A stretch of DNA of 39,800 nucleotides from an uncultured Oscillospiraceae bacterium (GTDB taxonomy: Bacteria; Bacillota; Clostridia; Oscillospirales; Acutalibacteraceae): NCBI GenBank assembly GCA_900540865.1, contig UQHH01000020.1:1-39800 (forward strand). Reading direction: 5' to 3'. Positions 31,538-39,768 of this stretch are shown in pieces. A program made the translations under genes and the position numbers. Positions within the stretch are counted from its first letter, which is position 1, and each line of letters begins with the position of its first letter. Below the pieces are notes generated by a model. The model was given only the letters and a program-made list of their open reading frames with translations. It was not told the origin of the DNA and made no database searches.

Positions 31538-33865
31538 TTACCGGAGCGTGAACAGTGTGTACGTTTTTCCGGATTCCGTTTTGAACTGTCCGTCCGCAAC
31601 GACAGCGGTGTCTTCCGTAATGCCGCTGACGTCGAGCTTCTGCGTGGAATTACCGTTTGCGTCATAGAACTGGACGGTACTCCACATCACCATGGACGGA
31701 AGTCTGTAGCTGAAAACTCCGTCTTTCTTTTCGCACCTGCTCAGCTCGCCGAATTTCGTATCGAAGGGCATCTGGCCATCTCCCCTGTCGACTATCAGGG
31801 AACAATAGATATTCTCCTGGTCCCAGCCCTCCGGCGGCTGGAACTTAACGGCGGTCGAGGTATGCTCCTTGTTTTTTATTTCCTCAATCTCGCCGGCTGA
31901 AAGTGTGTTTTTGTAGGTATCTGTTTCTTCCGGGTCGGGCACGCGGAAAAGCTCCTGCGCGTAGCTGTCTTTTTTCAATTCCTCCGCGCCTACAGGCCGC
32001 ATCATGAACCGGCCGAGTACTTCCCATGACCTTTCATAAGTCTCCGGCACGTTGAACATCTTCAGGCAGTTGTCGTCCTCTACCCGGTAGCCAATCGCAA
32101 GCTGGACCACGCCTTTTCCCTTTGCCGTGTAGGCGTTGTACGAATAAATCCCGTAGCTGTCGTCCTCCAGAATATCCTGGCGCAGCGCCGCGGCAAGCTC
32201 CATAAGCTGCCCGCGGTCCGTAATCATAACACCCTTTTCGCCGGGGGTGACCGCCGCTTCCCCGTCGTAATAAAAACCGTCCGAATGAGCGGTCATATAG
32301 GACAGGTATTTGTTTTCCATGACAAACAGCACGTTTGTCTGCTTTTTGTATTCCTCTGACGAAGTCAGCTTCTGCACCTTGCCGCTGACTTCGCCCAGGT
32401 CATACTGCCCCTCTTTGTACTCCCTTAAAACCGTGGAGCCGTTTTGGAGCGTGTATTCCATGCTGATTTTTTTCAGGTTGTACTGGCCTCCATCGCCTTC
32501 TCCATGAGAGAAGCTTCCCGAATAGAGCGTGTACGGGTAGCCTACCTTATCTCTCAGGTTTCCTGTGATTTCGCTGTGAACCGCTACGACCTCTTCTATT
32601 TGTTCTTTGTCCTCGAACTGGGCGGTGTCAACAACCATATCGTTGTTGCTTACGCTGTCGGTAACCGAAGCGTTTACGACAAAACGCACGCTTTTGACCT
32701 CGTCTGCCTTAGGAACGTATACGTCGCTCCCGAACAGGCCCGTCACGATGACGGAATAGCCTGCAAGCACAATGGCGAGCAGCGCGCCGTAGGGAATGAG
32801 GGATTTCAGGAATCCCTTCACGCCGCGGTTATAGATAAACGTCACGACCATGTGCGTGATAAACGAGCCGATGACCAGCCCCACTATAAACCAGAGGTGG
32901 TGCTGCATGACGTTGACGTCGCGGATGCCCGTGGAAATCGAGCCGAAAATCAGGCCGAACAGCAGGCCTATCGTCACACAGGCGATAAACCGCACGACGA
33001 CCGCGGGCAGGCGGAACGCAAAGCCCGCCTGGGCGCTTTCCGCCTTGCGGCGGCGGGACAGTACCACACAGCCCGCAAAGCACGCGGCCGCAAGGATAAA
33101 CCACCAAAGAAGCTGGCCGGGCATTTCAAAAAGATTGGTATTGTCATATCTTGCCGTGCTCGTAATCGCGGAGGTAATGCCCGTAACATACGGGGAAAAC
33201 GCCGTATAGGCAACGACCGACGGGTTGAATTCCGTGATAACGCCCGGCAGAATGGTTGTGCTCATCAGCTGGCAGATTCCGACTGCCGCCGGGTACAGGC
33301 TGTTGATTGCAAGCACGGAAATGACCGTGTCGGCCGTGGTGCCGCAGCAAACGGCAATAAAGGCCGTAAACGTATAGGAAACGATTGTGGAAATAACCAG
33401 GCAGAGCATGGCGTTTAACAGCGCCCAGACAGCCCCGGTATGGGGCAGGCACATCGGTATGCATACGCCCGTAATTACGAGCAGCGGGACGAGTAAAATC
33501 GTCAGGCCCGCGAGATAGCGCGAGAAGAAGAGCGTGCGCCTGCTCATCGGCAGCGCGCCGAACATGTCTACACTGCGCTTTTTATGCAGGTAGCTGAACA
33601 TAAAGACCGAAACGAGCAGGGTAAAGAGCATAAGAATTCCGCCGAAAATAAAGGGGTAAATCGTAGCGTTGGATTCCAGCAGGAAATCCGTGCGGTCCAT
33701 AATGTTCGCCGCTGTCAGCGTATTGTAAAAAAGCAGGAGCAGCGGATACGAAAAAAGCAAAAACAGGCTGTATGTGATGATTGTCGCCATGTTCTTTCGC
33801 ATGGACCACAGGTACATGCTGAAAAACTGGTGCGTCTTACTGTTGCATGATATTGTTGATGTCAT
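31538..33865 (-). CDS. ABC-2 type transporter permease with large C-terminal domain
   Basis: Protein of 775 residues. Membrane helices fill the first 380 residues (starting MYLWSMRKNMATIITYSLFL), including the coupling region SYLHKKRSVDMFGALPMSRR that is typical of permeases in YtrA-type operons; the remaining 390 residues form a soluble, probably extracytoplasmic domain (DUF6449-like by position and layout). Together with the ATPase upstream it would form an exporter, perhaps against antibiotics or peptides that act on the envelope. ATG 33865 has GGAGG 9 bases upstream and overlaps the ATPase gene by 29 bases. The substrate is unknown. Confidence 0.85.
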   Translation of the reverse strand: MTSTISCNSKTHQFFSMYLWSMRKNMATIITYSLFLLFSYPLLLLFYNTLTAANIMDRTDFLLESNATIYPFIFGGILMLFTLLVSVFMFSYLHKKRSVDMFGALPMSRRTLFFSRYLAGLTILLVPLLVITGVCIPMCLPHTGAVWALLNAMLCLVISTIVSYTFTAFIAVCCGTTADTVISVLAINSLYPAAVGICQLMSTTILPGVITEFNPSVVAYTAFSPYVTGITSAITSTARYDNTNLFEMPGQLLWWFILAAACFAGCVVLSRRRKAESAQAGFAFRLPAVVVRFIACVTIGLLFGLIFGSISTGIRDVNVMQHHLWFIVGLVIGSFITHMVVTFIYNRGVKGFLKSLIPYGALLAIVLAGYSVIVTGLFGSDVYVPKADEVKSVRFVVNASVTDSVSNNDMVVDTAQFEDKEQIEEVVAVHSEITGNLRDKVGYPYTLYSGSFSHGEGDGGQYNLKKISMEYTLQNGSTVLREYKEGQYDLGEVSGKVQKLTSSEEYKKQTNVLFVMENKYLSYMTAHSDGFYYDGEAAVTPGEKGVMITDRGQLMELAAALRQDILEDDSYGIYSYNAYTAKGKGVVQLAIGYRVEDDNCLKMFNVPETYERSWEVLGRFMMRPVGAEELKKDSYAQELFRVPDPEETDTYKNTLSAGEIEEIKNKEHTSTAVKFQPPEGWDQENIYCSLIVDRGDGQMPFDTKFGELSRCEKKDGVFSYRLPSMVMWSTVQFYDANGNSTQKLDVSGITEDTAVVADGQFKTESGKTYTLFTLR

Positions 33866-34739
33866 ATCCCGCTACCTCCATTTCACTGATAAATACTTCC
33901 TCGAGCGTCAAGGGAAGCGCCTCGATGAACACAGGGTTCAGCGTGTTCATTTTTGCCATGAGCTCCTCCTTGCCGCCGCGTGCCACGAGGTTGTAAAGCA
34001 AGCCCCTCTTCTGGATGTCGATAATGTCGATGTCCGCAAACGCGTCGTCGGGCAGCGCGCTTGTAAACGCGGCCTGCACCTTGTGGATGCCGAGCTTCAT
34101 CTCGTCGAGCTCCTTCTCGAGCACGATACCGCCCTTATGCAGCAGCCCCACGTGGTCGCACACGTCCTCGAGCTCCCTCAAATTGTGGCTCGCAATCACG
34201 ACCGTCATGCCGCGGGCGGCTACGTCGTCCATCAAAAGCTTTTTTAAAAGCTGGCGGATGACCGGGTCGAGCCCGTCGAATATTTCGTCGAGCAGCAGAT
34301 ATTGCGGGCAGCAGGCGAGCGCCAGAATCAGAGCGGCCTGCCGCTGCATGCCCTTCGACATGTTGATGATTTTCGCCTTTGTGTTGATTGGGAAGATACC
34401 GCAAAGCTGCTTGTATTTGAGTTCATCCCATGTGGGGTATAGCCGCCTGTAGAGCGCGGCGGTGTTTTCAACGGTCGAATCGTTGAAAAAGTACGGGTAA
34501 TCCGAGATAAAGTAAACGCGGCTTTTTACCTCCTGGTCGTCGAAGCTCGGCCTGCCGTCGATGCGCACGGTTCCGCCGTTTGCCTCGTAAACGCCCGCAA
34601 GAATGCGCAGCAGCGTCGACTTGCCCGAGCCGTTCGAGCCGACCAGGCCGAATACCGAGCCCTTGCTGATGTTGCAGTTGAGCCGGTCGAGGGCCTTTAC
34701 CTCCCCAAACGTCTTAGTAAGATTTGTAATCGTAATCAT
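33837..34739 (-). CDS. ABC transporter ATP-binding protein (YtrB-like)
   Basis: Protein of 300 residues. Walker A is GSNGSGKST at 34-42, the signature is the variant MSKGMQRQ at 127-134 instead of LSGGQ, Walker B is YLLLDEIFDGLD with Asp151-Glu152, and His185 is the switch histidine. The degenerate signature is common in ATPases of GntR-linked operons such as ytrB. It powers the permease downstream. Its ATG overlaps the regulator's stop codon (ATGA), so translation is coupled. Confidence 0.95.
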   Translation of the reverse strand: MITITNLTKTFGEVKALDRLNCNISKGSVFGLVGSNGSGKSTLLRILAGVYEANGGTVRIDGRPSFDDQEVKSRVYFISDYPYFFNDSTVENTAALYRRLYPTWDELKYKQLCGIFPINTKAKIINMSKGMQRQAALILALACCPQYLLLDEIFDGLDPVIRQLLKKLLMDDVAARGMTVVIASHNLRELEDVCDHVGLLHKGGIVLEKELDEMKLGIHKVQAAFTSALPDDAFADIDIIDIQKRGLLYNLVARGGKEELMAKMNTLNPVFIEALPLTLEEVFISEMEVAGYDINNIMQQ

Positions 34740-35116
34740 TTCTGACCCTCCTTCTGCGCAAAGGTATCGTCGATGACCTTTTTCAGCTCTTCCTTTGTAA
34801 TACCTATGTCGCAGGCCTTGCTGATTGCTTTCGTCAGTTCCTCAAGCGCCGTCGCCCTTTGCAGCGATGCGGCCGTTACACCGGATGACACGAATGAACC
34901 CCTCCCAACAGCAGAATAGATGATGCCGTCCCGCTCGAGCAATTGATATGCCTTTGAGACGGTGTTCGGGTTGACGCCGAGCTGGGTCGCAAGCGCGCGC
35001 ACGGGCGGCAGCTGCTCCTCCGGCTGTAAAACCCCGAGGGACGCCAGGCGGACAACATTATTATAAAGCTGTTCGTAGATTGGCTCCCTGCTTTGGAAAT
35101 TAAGAGTAAACATCAT
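34736..35116 (-). CDS. GntR family regulator, YtrA subfamily
   Basis: Protein of 126 residues: a winged helix at about 10-76 (REPIYEQLYNNVVRLASLGV, LPPVRALATQLGVNPNTVSK, AYQLLERDGIIYSAVGRGSF) followed by a short helical dimerisation part, as in YtrA-type regulators, which lack a large ligand domain. It probably represses this operon through the palindrome at 35156-35178; YtrA-type operons often respond to cell-wall antibiotics. ATG codons at 35116 and 35113 share the ribosome-binding site GGGAG; the choice between them is uncertain. Confidence 0.93.
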   Translation of the reverse strand: MMFTLNFQSREPIYEQLYNNVVRLASLGVLQPEEQLPPVRALATQLGVNPNTVSKAYQLLERDGIIYSAVGRGSFVSSGVTAASLQRATALEELTKAISKACDIGITKEELKKVIDDTFAQKEGQK

Positions 35117-35155
35117 AATCTCCCTTCCAAATTATTGTTGTATTAGTTGAACTAT

Positions 35156-35178
35156 TTGTATTACTTCAAGTAGTACAA
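35156..35178. promoter_or_regulatory. Candidate GntR/YtrA operator
   Basis: A 23-bp interrupted palindrome with outer arms TTGTA/TACAA and inner arms TAC/GTA lies right at the expected transcription start of the gntR operon. More half sites (AATACAA) lie downstream towards the gene, around TAGTTCAACTA. Confidence 0.6.
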
Positions 35179-35182
35179 TAAG

Positions 35183-35211
35183 AATATAACACGCTTCTGT
35201 TTAAAATGCAA
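35183..35211 (-). promoter_or_regulatory. SigA promoter of the GntR-ABC operon
   Basis: On the minus strand TTGCAT (35211..35206), a 17-base spacer, then TATATT (35188..35183). The predicted start falls inside the palindrome at 35156-35178. Confidence 0.6.
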
Positions 35212-35233
35212 GCCCTTTTTGTATTTATTTTTA

Positions 35234-35564
35234 TGAAACGGAACGTTTCATTGTTTTCTTTCTTTGAAACGCCACGAAGAACTCCGCGCGAAGGCGCGGC
35301 ACTGGGCGGTCCCGTAGTACCGTTTCTACACCCCGCACATAAAACGAGGAACGGACAAGCTTTCTATAAAACGGGGATGGTAAGGGGCGCAGCCCCTTGC
35401 TCGGCTGGAAAGGGTCAAGGGAAAACCTGCGACGAGGTTTTCCCTGTCGCCGGAAAGAAGATTCCAAAAGGAGGAAACCGGCGAAAACGGTTTCTTCCTT
35501 TTGAAAAAGATTACATGAAAAATTCAATGAAGAAATTCAAAAAACTGAAGCGTTTCAAAAAACA
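35234..35564. repeat. Non-coding array of hairpins between gntR and lepA
   Basis: This stretch of about 330 bases has no convincing gene. It contains in order GAAACG/CGTTTC, CCGCGC/GCGCGG, AAGGGGC/GCCCCTT (35382-35398), a perfect 11-bp hairpin AGGGAAAACCT/AGGTTTTCCCT (35418-35445), and a 16-bp hairpin at 35465-35503. Its last stem, AAGGAGGAAACCG, recurs in the lepA terminator. The 10-bp inverted repeat TTTGAAACGC (35263-35272) / GCGTTTCAAA (35550-35559) encloses most of it. It could be a dispersed structured repeat or a non-coding RNA; I cannot name a family. Confidence 0.5.
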
Positions 35565-35605
35565 CAAATAAGGAAAGGAGGAAACCGTTAAAACGGTTTC
35601 CTCCT
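35565..35605 (-). terminator. Terminator of lepA
   Basis: Perfect 14-bp inverted repeat AGGAGGAAACCGTT/AACGGTTTCCTCCT, 3 bases past the lepA stop codon, followed on the minus strand by TTCCTTATTTG. Confidence 0.7.
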
Positions 35606-35607
35606 AT

Positions 35608-37419
35608 TTATTCAGAATCAAGCTTTAAAACCGCCATGAACGCGTCCTGCGGCACCTCTACGCTGCCAAGCTGGCGCATACGCTTCTTGCCTTCCTTCTG
35701 CTTTTCAAGCAGCTTCTTTTTACGGGAAATATCGCCGCCATAGCATTTAGCAAGAACGTCCTTGCGCATGGCCTTGACGGTTTCCCTTGCGATAATCCTG
35801 CCGCCGATACACGCCTGGATAGGCACCTCGAACAGCTGTCTCGGGATTTTCTCCTTGAGCTTTTCCGCCATTTTGCGCGCGCGCCCGTACGCCTTATCCT
35901 CATGGATGATAAACGACAGGGCGTCGACCACCTCACTGTTTAGCATAATATCGAGCTTGACGAGCTTCGACTGCGCGTAGCCGTCCAGCTCATAATCGAA
36001 CGACGCGTAGCCGCGCGTGCGGGACTTGAGCGTATCGAAGAAATCATATATAATCTCCGCGAGCGGTAGCTCATAATGGATGTCCACACGGTCGGCGTCG
36101 ATGTATTTCATATCCTTGAACACGCCGCGCCTGTCCTGGCAAAGCTCCATAATATTGCCGACGTACTCGCTCGGCGCGTAAATATGCGCGTTCGTCATCG
36201 GCTCCTCCGCGGTCTGTATGACGGAAGGGTCGGGGTAGTTGGTGGGATTGTCAATCATCTCGACCGTGCCGTCGGTTTTGGTAATCCGGAAAATAACGCT
36301 CGGCGCGGTGGTGATGAGGTCGAGGTTATACTCGCGCTCCAAACGCTCCTGGATGATTTCCATATGCAGCAGCCCCAAAAAGCCGCAGCGGAAGCCGAAA
36401 CCGAGCGCGACAGACGTTTCCGGCTCAAAGGATAGGGACGCGTCGTTTAGCTTCAGCTTTTCAAGCGCGTCGCGCAAATCCGGGTATTTCGCGCCGTCGG
36501 TCGTATAAATACCGCAGAACACCATCGGCTGTACCTCGCGGTAGCCGGGCAAAGGCTCGGCGGCGGGGTTATCCGCAAGCGTCACCGTATCGCCGACCTT
36601 CGCGTCGCGTACCGATTTAATCGAGGCGGCAATATACCCGACCTCCCCGGCGGAAAGCTCTCCGGCGGGCTCCAGGCTTGTCGCGCGCAAAAAGCCGCAC
36701 TCGACGACAGTAAATTCCGCGCCGGTCGCCATCAGGCGGATGGTATCGCCGGGCTTTACCCTGCCGTCCATCAGGCGGATATATATGATAACGCCCTTGT
36801 AGCTGTCGTAATAGGAATCGAATATCAACGCCTTAAGCGGCGCGTTTTCATCGCCCCGCGGGGACGGTACGTCCCGCACGACCTTCTCAAGCACCGCGCG
36901 GATATTGGTGCCGGCCTTCGCGGACACCTGCGGCGCGTCCTGCGCCGGAATGCCGATAACGTCCTCTATTTCGTCGATGACACGCTTAGGGTCGGCGCTC
37001 GGCAAATCGATTTTGTTGACGACCGGCACGATTTCCAGGCCGCCGTCAACCGCCAGATAGGTGTTCGCAAGCGTCTGCGCCTCAATTCCCTGCGACGCGT
37101 CGACTACGAGCACCGCGCCCTCGCACGCGGCAAGCGACCGCGACACCTCGTAGTTGAAGTCCACATGTCCCGGGGTATCGATTAAATTGAAAATATATTC
37201 CTCACCATCGTCCGCCCGGTATAAAAGCGAGACGGCGTGCGCCTTTATGGTAATGCCCCGCTCGCGCTCCAAATCCATATTATCGAGCAGTTGGTCCTCC
37301 ATATCGCGAATAGCGACGGATTGCGTCTGCTCCAATATACGGTCGGCAAGCGTGCTTTTTCCATGGTCGATATGCGCGATTATGCTGAAATTCCTAATTT
37401 TATCCTTTGAAAAGGACAT
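35608..37419 (-). CDS. lepA: Elongation factor 4 (LepA)
   Basis: Protein of 603 residues, normal for LepA. GTPase motifs are AHIDHGKSTLADRI (G1), RGITIKA (G2), DTPGHVDF (G3) and NKIDLPSAD (G4). EF-G-like domains follow, and the LepA-specific C-terminal domain has KAMRKDVLAKCYGGDISRKK and ends in MRQLGSVEVPQDAFMAVLKL. It acts on the ribosome and is thought to back-translocate or aid assembly of the small subunit. ATG 37419 has AGGTGATAGG upstream. It is 42 bases after nth and probably cotranscribed with it. Confidence 0.98.
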   Translation of the reverse strand: MSFSKDKIRNFSIIAHIDHGKSTLADRILEQTQSVAIRDMEDQLLDNMDLERERGITIKAHAVSLLYRADDGEEYIFNLIDTPGHVDFNYEVSRSLAACEGAVLVVDASQGIEAQTLANTYLAVDGGLEIVPVVNKIDLPSADPKRVIDEIEDVIGIPAQDAPQVSAKAGTNIRAVLEKVVRDVPSPRGDENAPLKALIFDSYYDSYKGVIIYIRLMDGRVKPGDTIRLMATGAEFTVVECGFLRATSLEPAGELSAGEVGYIAASIKSVRDAKVGDTVTLADNPAAEPLPGYREVQPMVFCGIYTTDGAKYPDLRDALEKLKLNDASLSFEPETSVALGFGFRCGFLGLLHMEIIQERLEREYNLDLITTAPSVIFRITKTDGTVEMIDNPTNYPDPSVIQTAEEPMTNAHIYAPSEYVGNIMELCQDRRGVFKDMKYIDADRVDIHYELPLAEIIYDFFDTLKSRTRGYASFDYELDGYAQSKLVKLDIMLNSEVVDALSFIIHEDKAYGRARKMAEKLKEKIPRQLFEVPIQACIGGRIIARETVKAMRKDVLAKCYGGDISRKKKLLEKQKEGKKRMRQLGSVEVPQDAFMAVLKLDSE

Positions 37420-37461
37420 GACCTATCACCTGTTTCTAAAAGAATCCATCCCTGGGCAGCC

Positions 37462-38097
37462 TTATTTTTTACCCAGCGCCGTATCGCAAAAATCATGCAT
37501 ACAGCACTGCTCACATTTCGGTTTCCTTGCGTCGCAGACCGCGCGTCCGTGCAGCACGAGCCGGTGGCAGAAATCGTTCGATTCCTCGGGCGGCAGCAGC
37601 TCCCTGAGAATTTTCTCTATTTTTCCCGCGTCCTTTATATTATGGAACCCAAGGCGCGACGTAATACGGATGCAGTGGGTATCGACCACGACGGCGGGCT
37701 TGCCGTAAATATCGCCTACGACGAGGTTCGCCGTCTTCCTGCCGATGCCGGGCAGCGTCGTGAGCGCCTCGATGGTATCGGGCACAACTCCGCCGAACTC
37801 CTCCTTGAGCTTGCGGCACATCATAACGATGTCCTTCGCCTTCGTTTTATACAGCCCGCAGCTTTTAATATATGTTTCAACCTCTTCCACCTCCGCGGCC
37901 GCGAAAGCGTTCACCGTCGGAAACCGCTCAAACAGCGCGGGCGTCACCATATTGACGCGGGCGTCAGTACACTGCGCGGCTAAGCGCGTCGCAATCAATA
38001 GCTGCAAGGGGTCGGTATATGTCAGCGAACAAATCGAATCAGGATACTCCTTCTTGAGCGCCTCGACGGCAAGGAGCGCCTTTTTCTTGTCAGTCAT
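37462..38097 (-). CDS. nth: Endonuclease III (base-excision DNA glycosylase/AP lyase)
   Basis: Protein of 211 residues. The helix-hairpin-helix LPGIGRKTANLV contains the catalytic Lys121, the Asp139 of VVVDTHCIR is the second catalytic residue, and the 4Fe-4S cluster ligands are Cys188, 195, 198 and 204 (C-x6-C-x2-C-x5-C). It removes oxidised pyrimidines and cleaves the abasic site. The start is ATG 38097 with AGGTGA upstream; upstream codons in the same frame would extend to 38172 across the promoter. It heads the nth-lepA operon. Confidence 0.97.
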   Translation of the reverse strand: MTDKKKALLAVEALKKEYPDSICSLTYTDPLQLLIATRLAAQCTDARVNMVTPALFERFPTVNAFAAAEVEEVETYIKSCGLYKTKAKDIVMMCRKLKEEFGGVVPDTIEALTTLPGIGRKTANLVVGDIYGKPAVVVDTHCIRITSRLGFHNIKDAGKIEKILRELLPPEESNDFCHRLVLHGRAVCDARKPKCEQCCMHDFCDTALGKK

Positions 38098-38140
38098 TTT
38101 TATCACCTGTCCTTTGGGGCACCAATATGTGCCGAATTGT

Positions 38141-38169
38141 ATTTTATCACAAAACCGCTTATTTGTCAG
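38141..38169 (-). promoter_or_regulatory. SigA promoter of nth-lepA
   Basis: On the minus strand CTGACA (38169..38164), a 17-base spacer, then TAAAAT (38146..38141), 44 bases before the nth start. A GGCAC/GTGCC hairpin lies in the leader. Confidence 0.65.
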
Positions 38170-38247
38170 CACCCGCGCTTTATTTTCTTGCCGCGTTATG
38201 TTAAGATAGAACAGAAAATTTCTCTTTCTGATAAAGGAGTCCCTGAT

Positions 38248-38973
38248 ATGTACAAAAATTATTTGTTCGATTTATACGGCACGCTTGTAGACATCCATAC
38301 AAACGAGGCAAAGCCCTACCTTTGGGAAAAAATGAGCGAGCTTTACGCGTTTCAGGGCGCGGCATATACATCAAAGGAATTAAAGGCCGCCTACTTTGCG
38401 GAGGTCGCGCTGGAAAAGTACCGCACGAAAGCGGAACATCCGGATTTTATGCATATTGACATTCGGCTGGAGCACGTGTTTGCGCGGTTATACGAAAACA
38501 AAGGCGTCAGCGCAGGCAAGGAGCTTGTTTTATATACCGCGCAGGCGTTCCGCGCGATTTCCACCAAGTACATCCGGCTGTATCCCGGCGCGCGGGAGCT
38601 GCTGGACGGTTTAAAGGCAAACGGCAAACGCGTTTACCTTCTGACGAACGCCCAGCGCTGCTTTACCGTACCGGAGCTGTGTTTACTTGATATTTATGAC
38701 TTGTTTGACGGAATTGTTATCTCCTCCGACGAGTACACCTGCAAGCCGGACAAAGCGTTCTATGACACCATATTAAGCCGCTATGCCTTGAAAAAGGAAG
38801 AAACCATCATGATTGGCAACGATTATATCACCGACGTCCGCGGCTCATATGAGGCGGGGCTTCATAGCCTGTATATCCATTCAAACCTTTCCCCAGAGGT
38901 GGAAGGGGATCTTTTGAGCAAATACAGCGTGATGGACGGGGATGTCGGGAAGGTCTTATCTTATATTTTGTAA
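38248..38973 (+). CDS. HAD family hydrolase (YjjG-like phosphatase)
   Basis: Protein of 241 residues, HAD subclass IA. Motif I is FDLYGTLVDI (the first Asp is the nucleophile), motif II is LLTNAQRC, motif III is the Lys of CKPDKAF and motif IV is IGNDYITDVRG. It resembles YjjG/YfnB nucleotidases, which remove phosphate from nucleoside monophosphates or small sugar phosphates; the substrate is not certain. The start at ATG 38248 follows AAAGGAG; an in-frame ATG at 38137 lies in the divergent nth promoter region and was rejected. It is monocistronic. Confidence 0.88.
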   Translation: MYKNYLFDLYGTLVDIHTNEAKPYLWEKMSELYAFQGAAYTSKELKAAYFAEVALEKYRTKAEHPDFMHIDIRLEHVFARLYENKGVSAGKELVLYTAQAFRAISTKYIRLYPGARELLDGLKANGKRVYLLTNAQRCFTVPELCLLDIYDLFDGIVISSDEYTCKPDKAFYDTILSRYALKKEETIMIGNDYITDVRGSYEAGLHSLYIHSNLSPEVEGDLLSKYSVMDGDVGKVLSYIL

Positions 38974-38978
38974 CTGAT

Positions 38979-39015
38979 AAAAAAGGGAACGGTTTTTAGC
39001 CGTTCCCTTTTATTT
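38979..39015. terminator. Terminator between the HAD gene and the SF0329-like gene
   Basis: Perfect 12-bp stem AAAAGGGAACGG/CCGTTCCCTTTT with a 7-base loop; plus-strand tail TATTTC and minus-strand tail TATC after the T-rich arms. It serves both convergent genes. Confidence 0.8.
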
Positions 39016-39023
39016 CTTGTTTT

Positions 39024-39524
39024 TCACAAGGTGGAAAATCTTAGTTGATAAAATTGCTTAACCCATTCGGGATATGTAAGATATGCCCCGGTTGCCTTTA
39101 ACTGCTCCAGTGTTCTTTTTCCAACCCTCTTATCCAATACCGCAAAGATTTTAATAATGTAATTTTCAGATTCCAGCGCCTCCTGAATGGGCAAATTCCG
39201 AAACTGTAAGGCTGCAATTAAAAAATCCGTTTCACAATAGGTACAATTATGGTCCCAATCAGCCTTAAGCCTTTCCTCCGCTTCCCGAAATGGTATTTGT
39301 TCTTCGTCAGAAAGCCAGCCGCTTTCATACTCTTGATTACACATTTCTATCCATGAAAAGCAGACGATTTCCCTTCCGTCCACATTGACAGCGGCCCTGC
39401 CATAAGAATTATGGACTTTATGGTACCGTGTAAAAAAATACGCAACACGGCCCTTGAGTGAATCACATAATGATGCCTCTAATTGTTTTTTTAAGCCGTT
39501 CCACGATTTATAATGCGCCAACAT
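39024..39524 (-). CDS. SF0329-like hypothetical protein
   Basis: Protein of 166 residues with no membrane segment from the chosen start. It begins MLAHYKSWNGLKKQLEASLC, followed by DSLKGRVAYFFTRYHKVHNS and YGRAAVNVDGREIVCFSW; this W-x-x-L-K-K-Q-L-E / L-K-G-R-V pattern reminds me of the SF0329 family, of unknown function. A Cys pair (CTYC) is present near the middle. ATG 39524 has AGGGA at a good distance. A longer frame begins at TTG 39620 and would add a hydrophobic start (LIILLILVGVLC), but it has no ribosome-binding site and runs up against the rRNA terminator. Confidence 0.6.
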   Translation of the reverse strand: MLAHYKSWNGLKKQLEASLCDSLKGRVAYFFTRYHKVHNSYGRAAVNVDGREIVCFSWIEMCNQEYESGWLSDEEQIPFREAEERLKADWDHNCTYCETDFLIAALQFRNLPIQEALESENYIIKIFAVLDKRVGKRTLEQLKATGAYLTYPEWVKQFYQLRFSTL

Positions 39525-39620
39525 ATTTTTCCCTATGCTTTCCTTTTTCCACTCATCAGGTGATGCATCGTCTCCTGAATCGTTGCATAAAACACCAACC
39601 AGGATTAGCAGAATAATCAA

Positions 39621-39653
39621 TGATAAAAAGGCAAGGACATAAGTCCTTGCCTT
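39621..39653 (-). terminator. Terminator of the rRNA operon
   Basis: Perfect 11-bp stem AAGGCAAGGAC/GTCCTTGCCTT with a 4-base loop, followed by TTTATC on the minus strand. It is about 115 bases past the 23S end. Confidence 0.85.
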
Positions 39654-39768
39654 AATTTTTTATTAAAACTGCGCCCTAAAAACCGAATAAAGAAAGGGAA
39701 GAAAAGGGAAACGATGTAAGAAGGGTTGTGGTTGTTGTAAATCACTGCTTTCCCAAGTGTTACTCTAT

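Noticed and set aside
35418..35450. Pseudoknot between the loop GCGAC and the following GTCGC in the hairpin array
   Set aside because: The complement is perfect over 5 bases, but there is no linker to cross an 11-bp stem, so both helices cannot form together.
35206..35571. Open frame of 121 codons on the plus strand between gntR and lepA
   Set aside because: It starts inside the gntR promoter, has no ribosome-binding site and is made of hairpin arms; composition is not protein-like.
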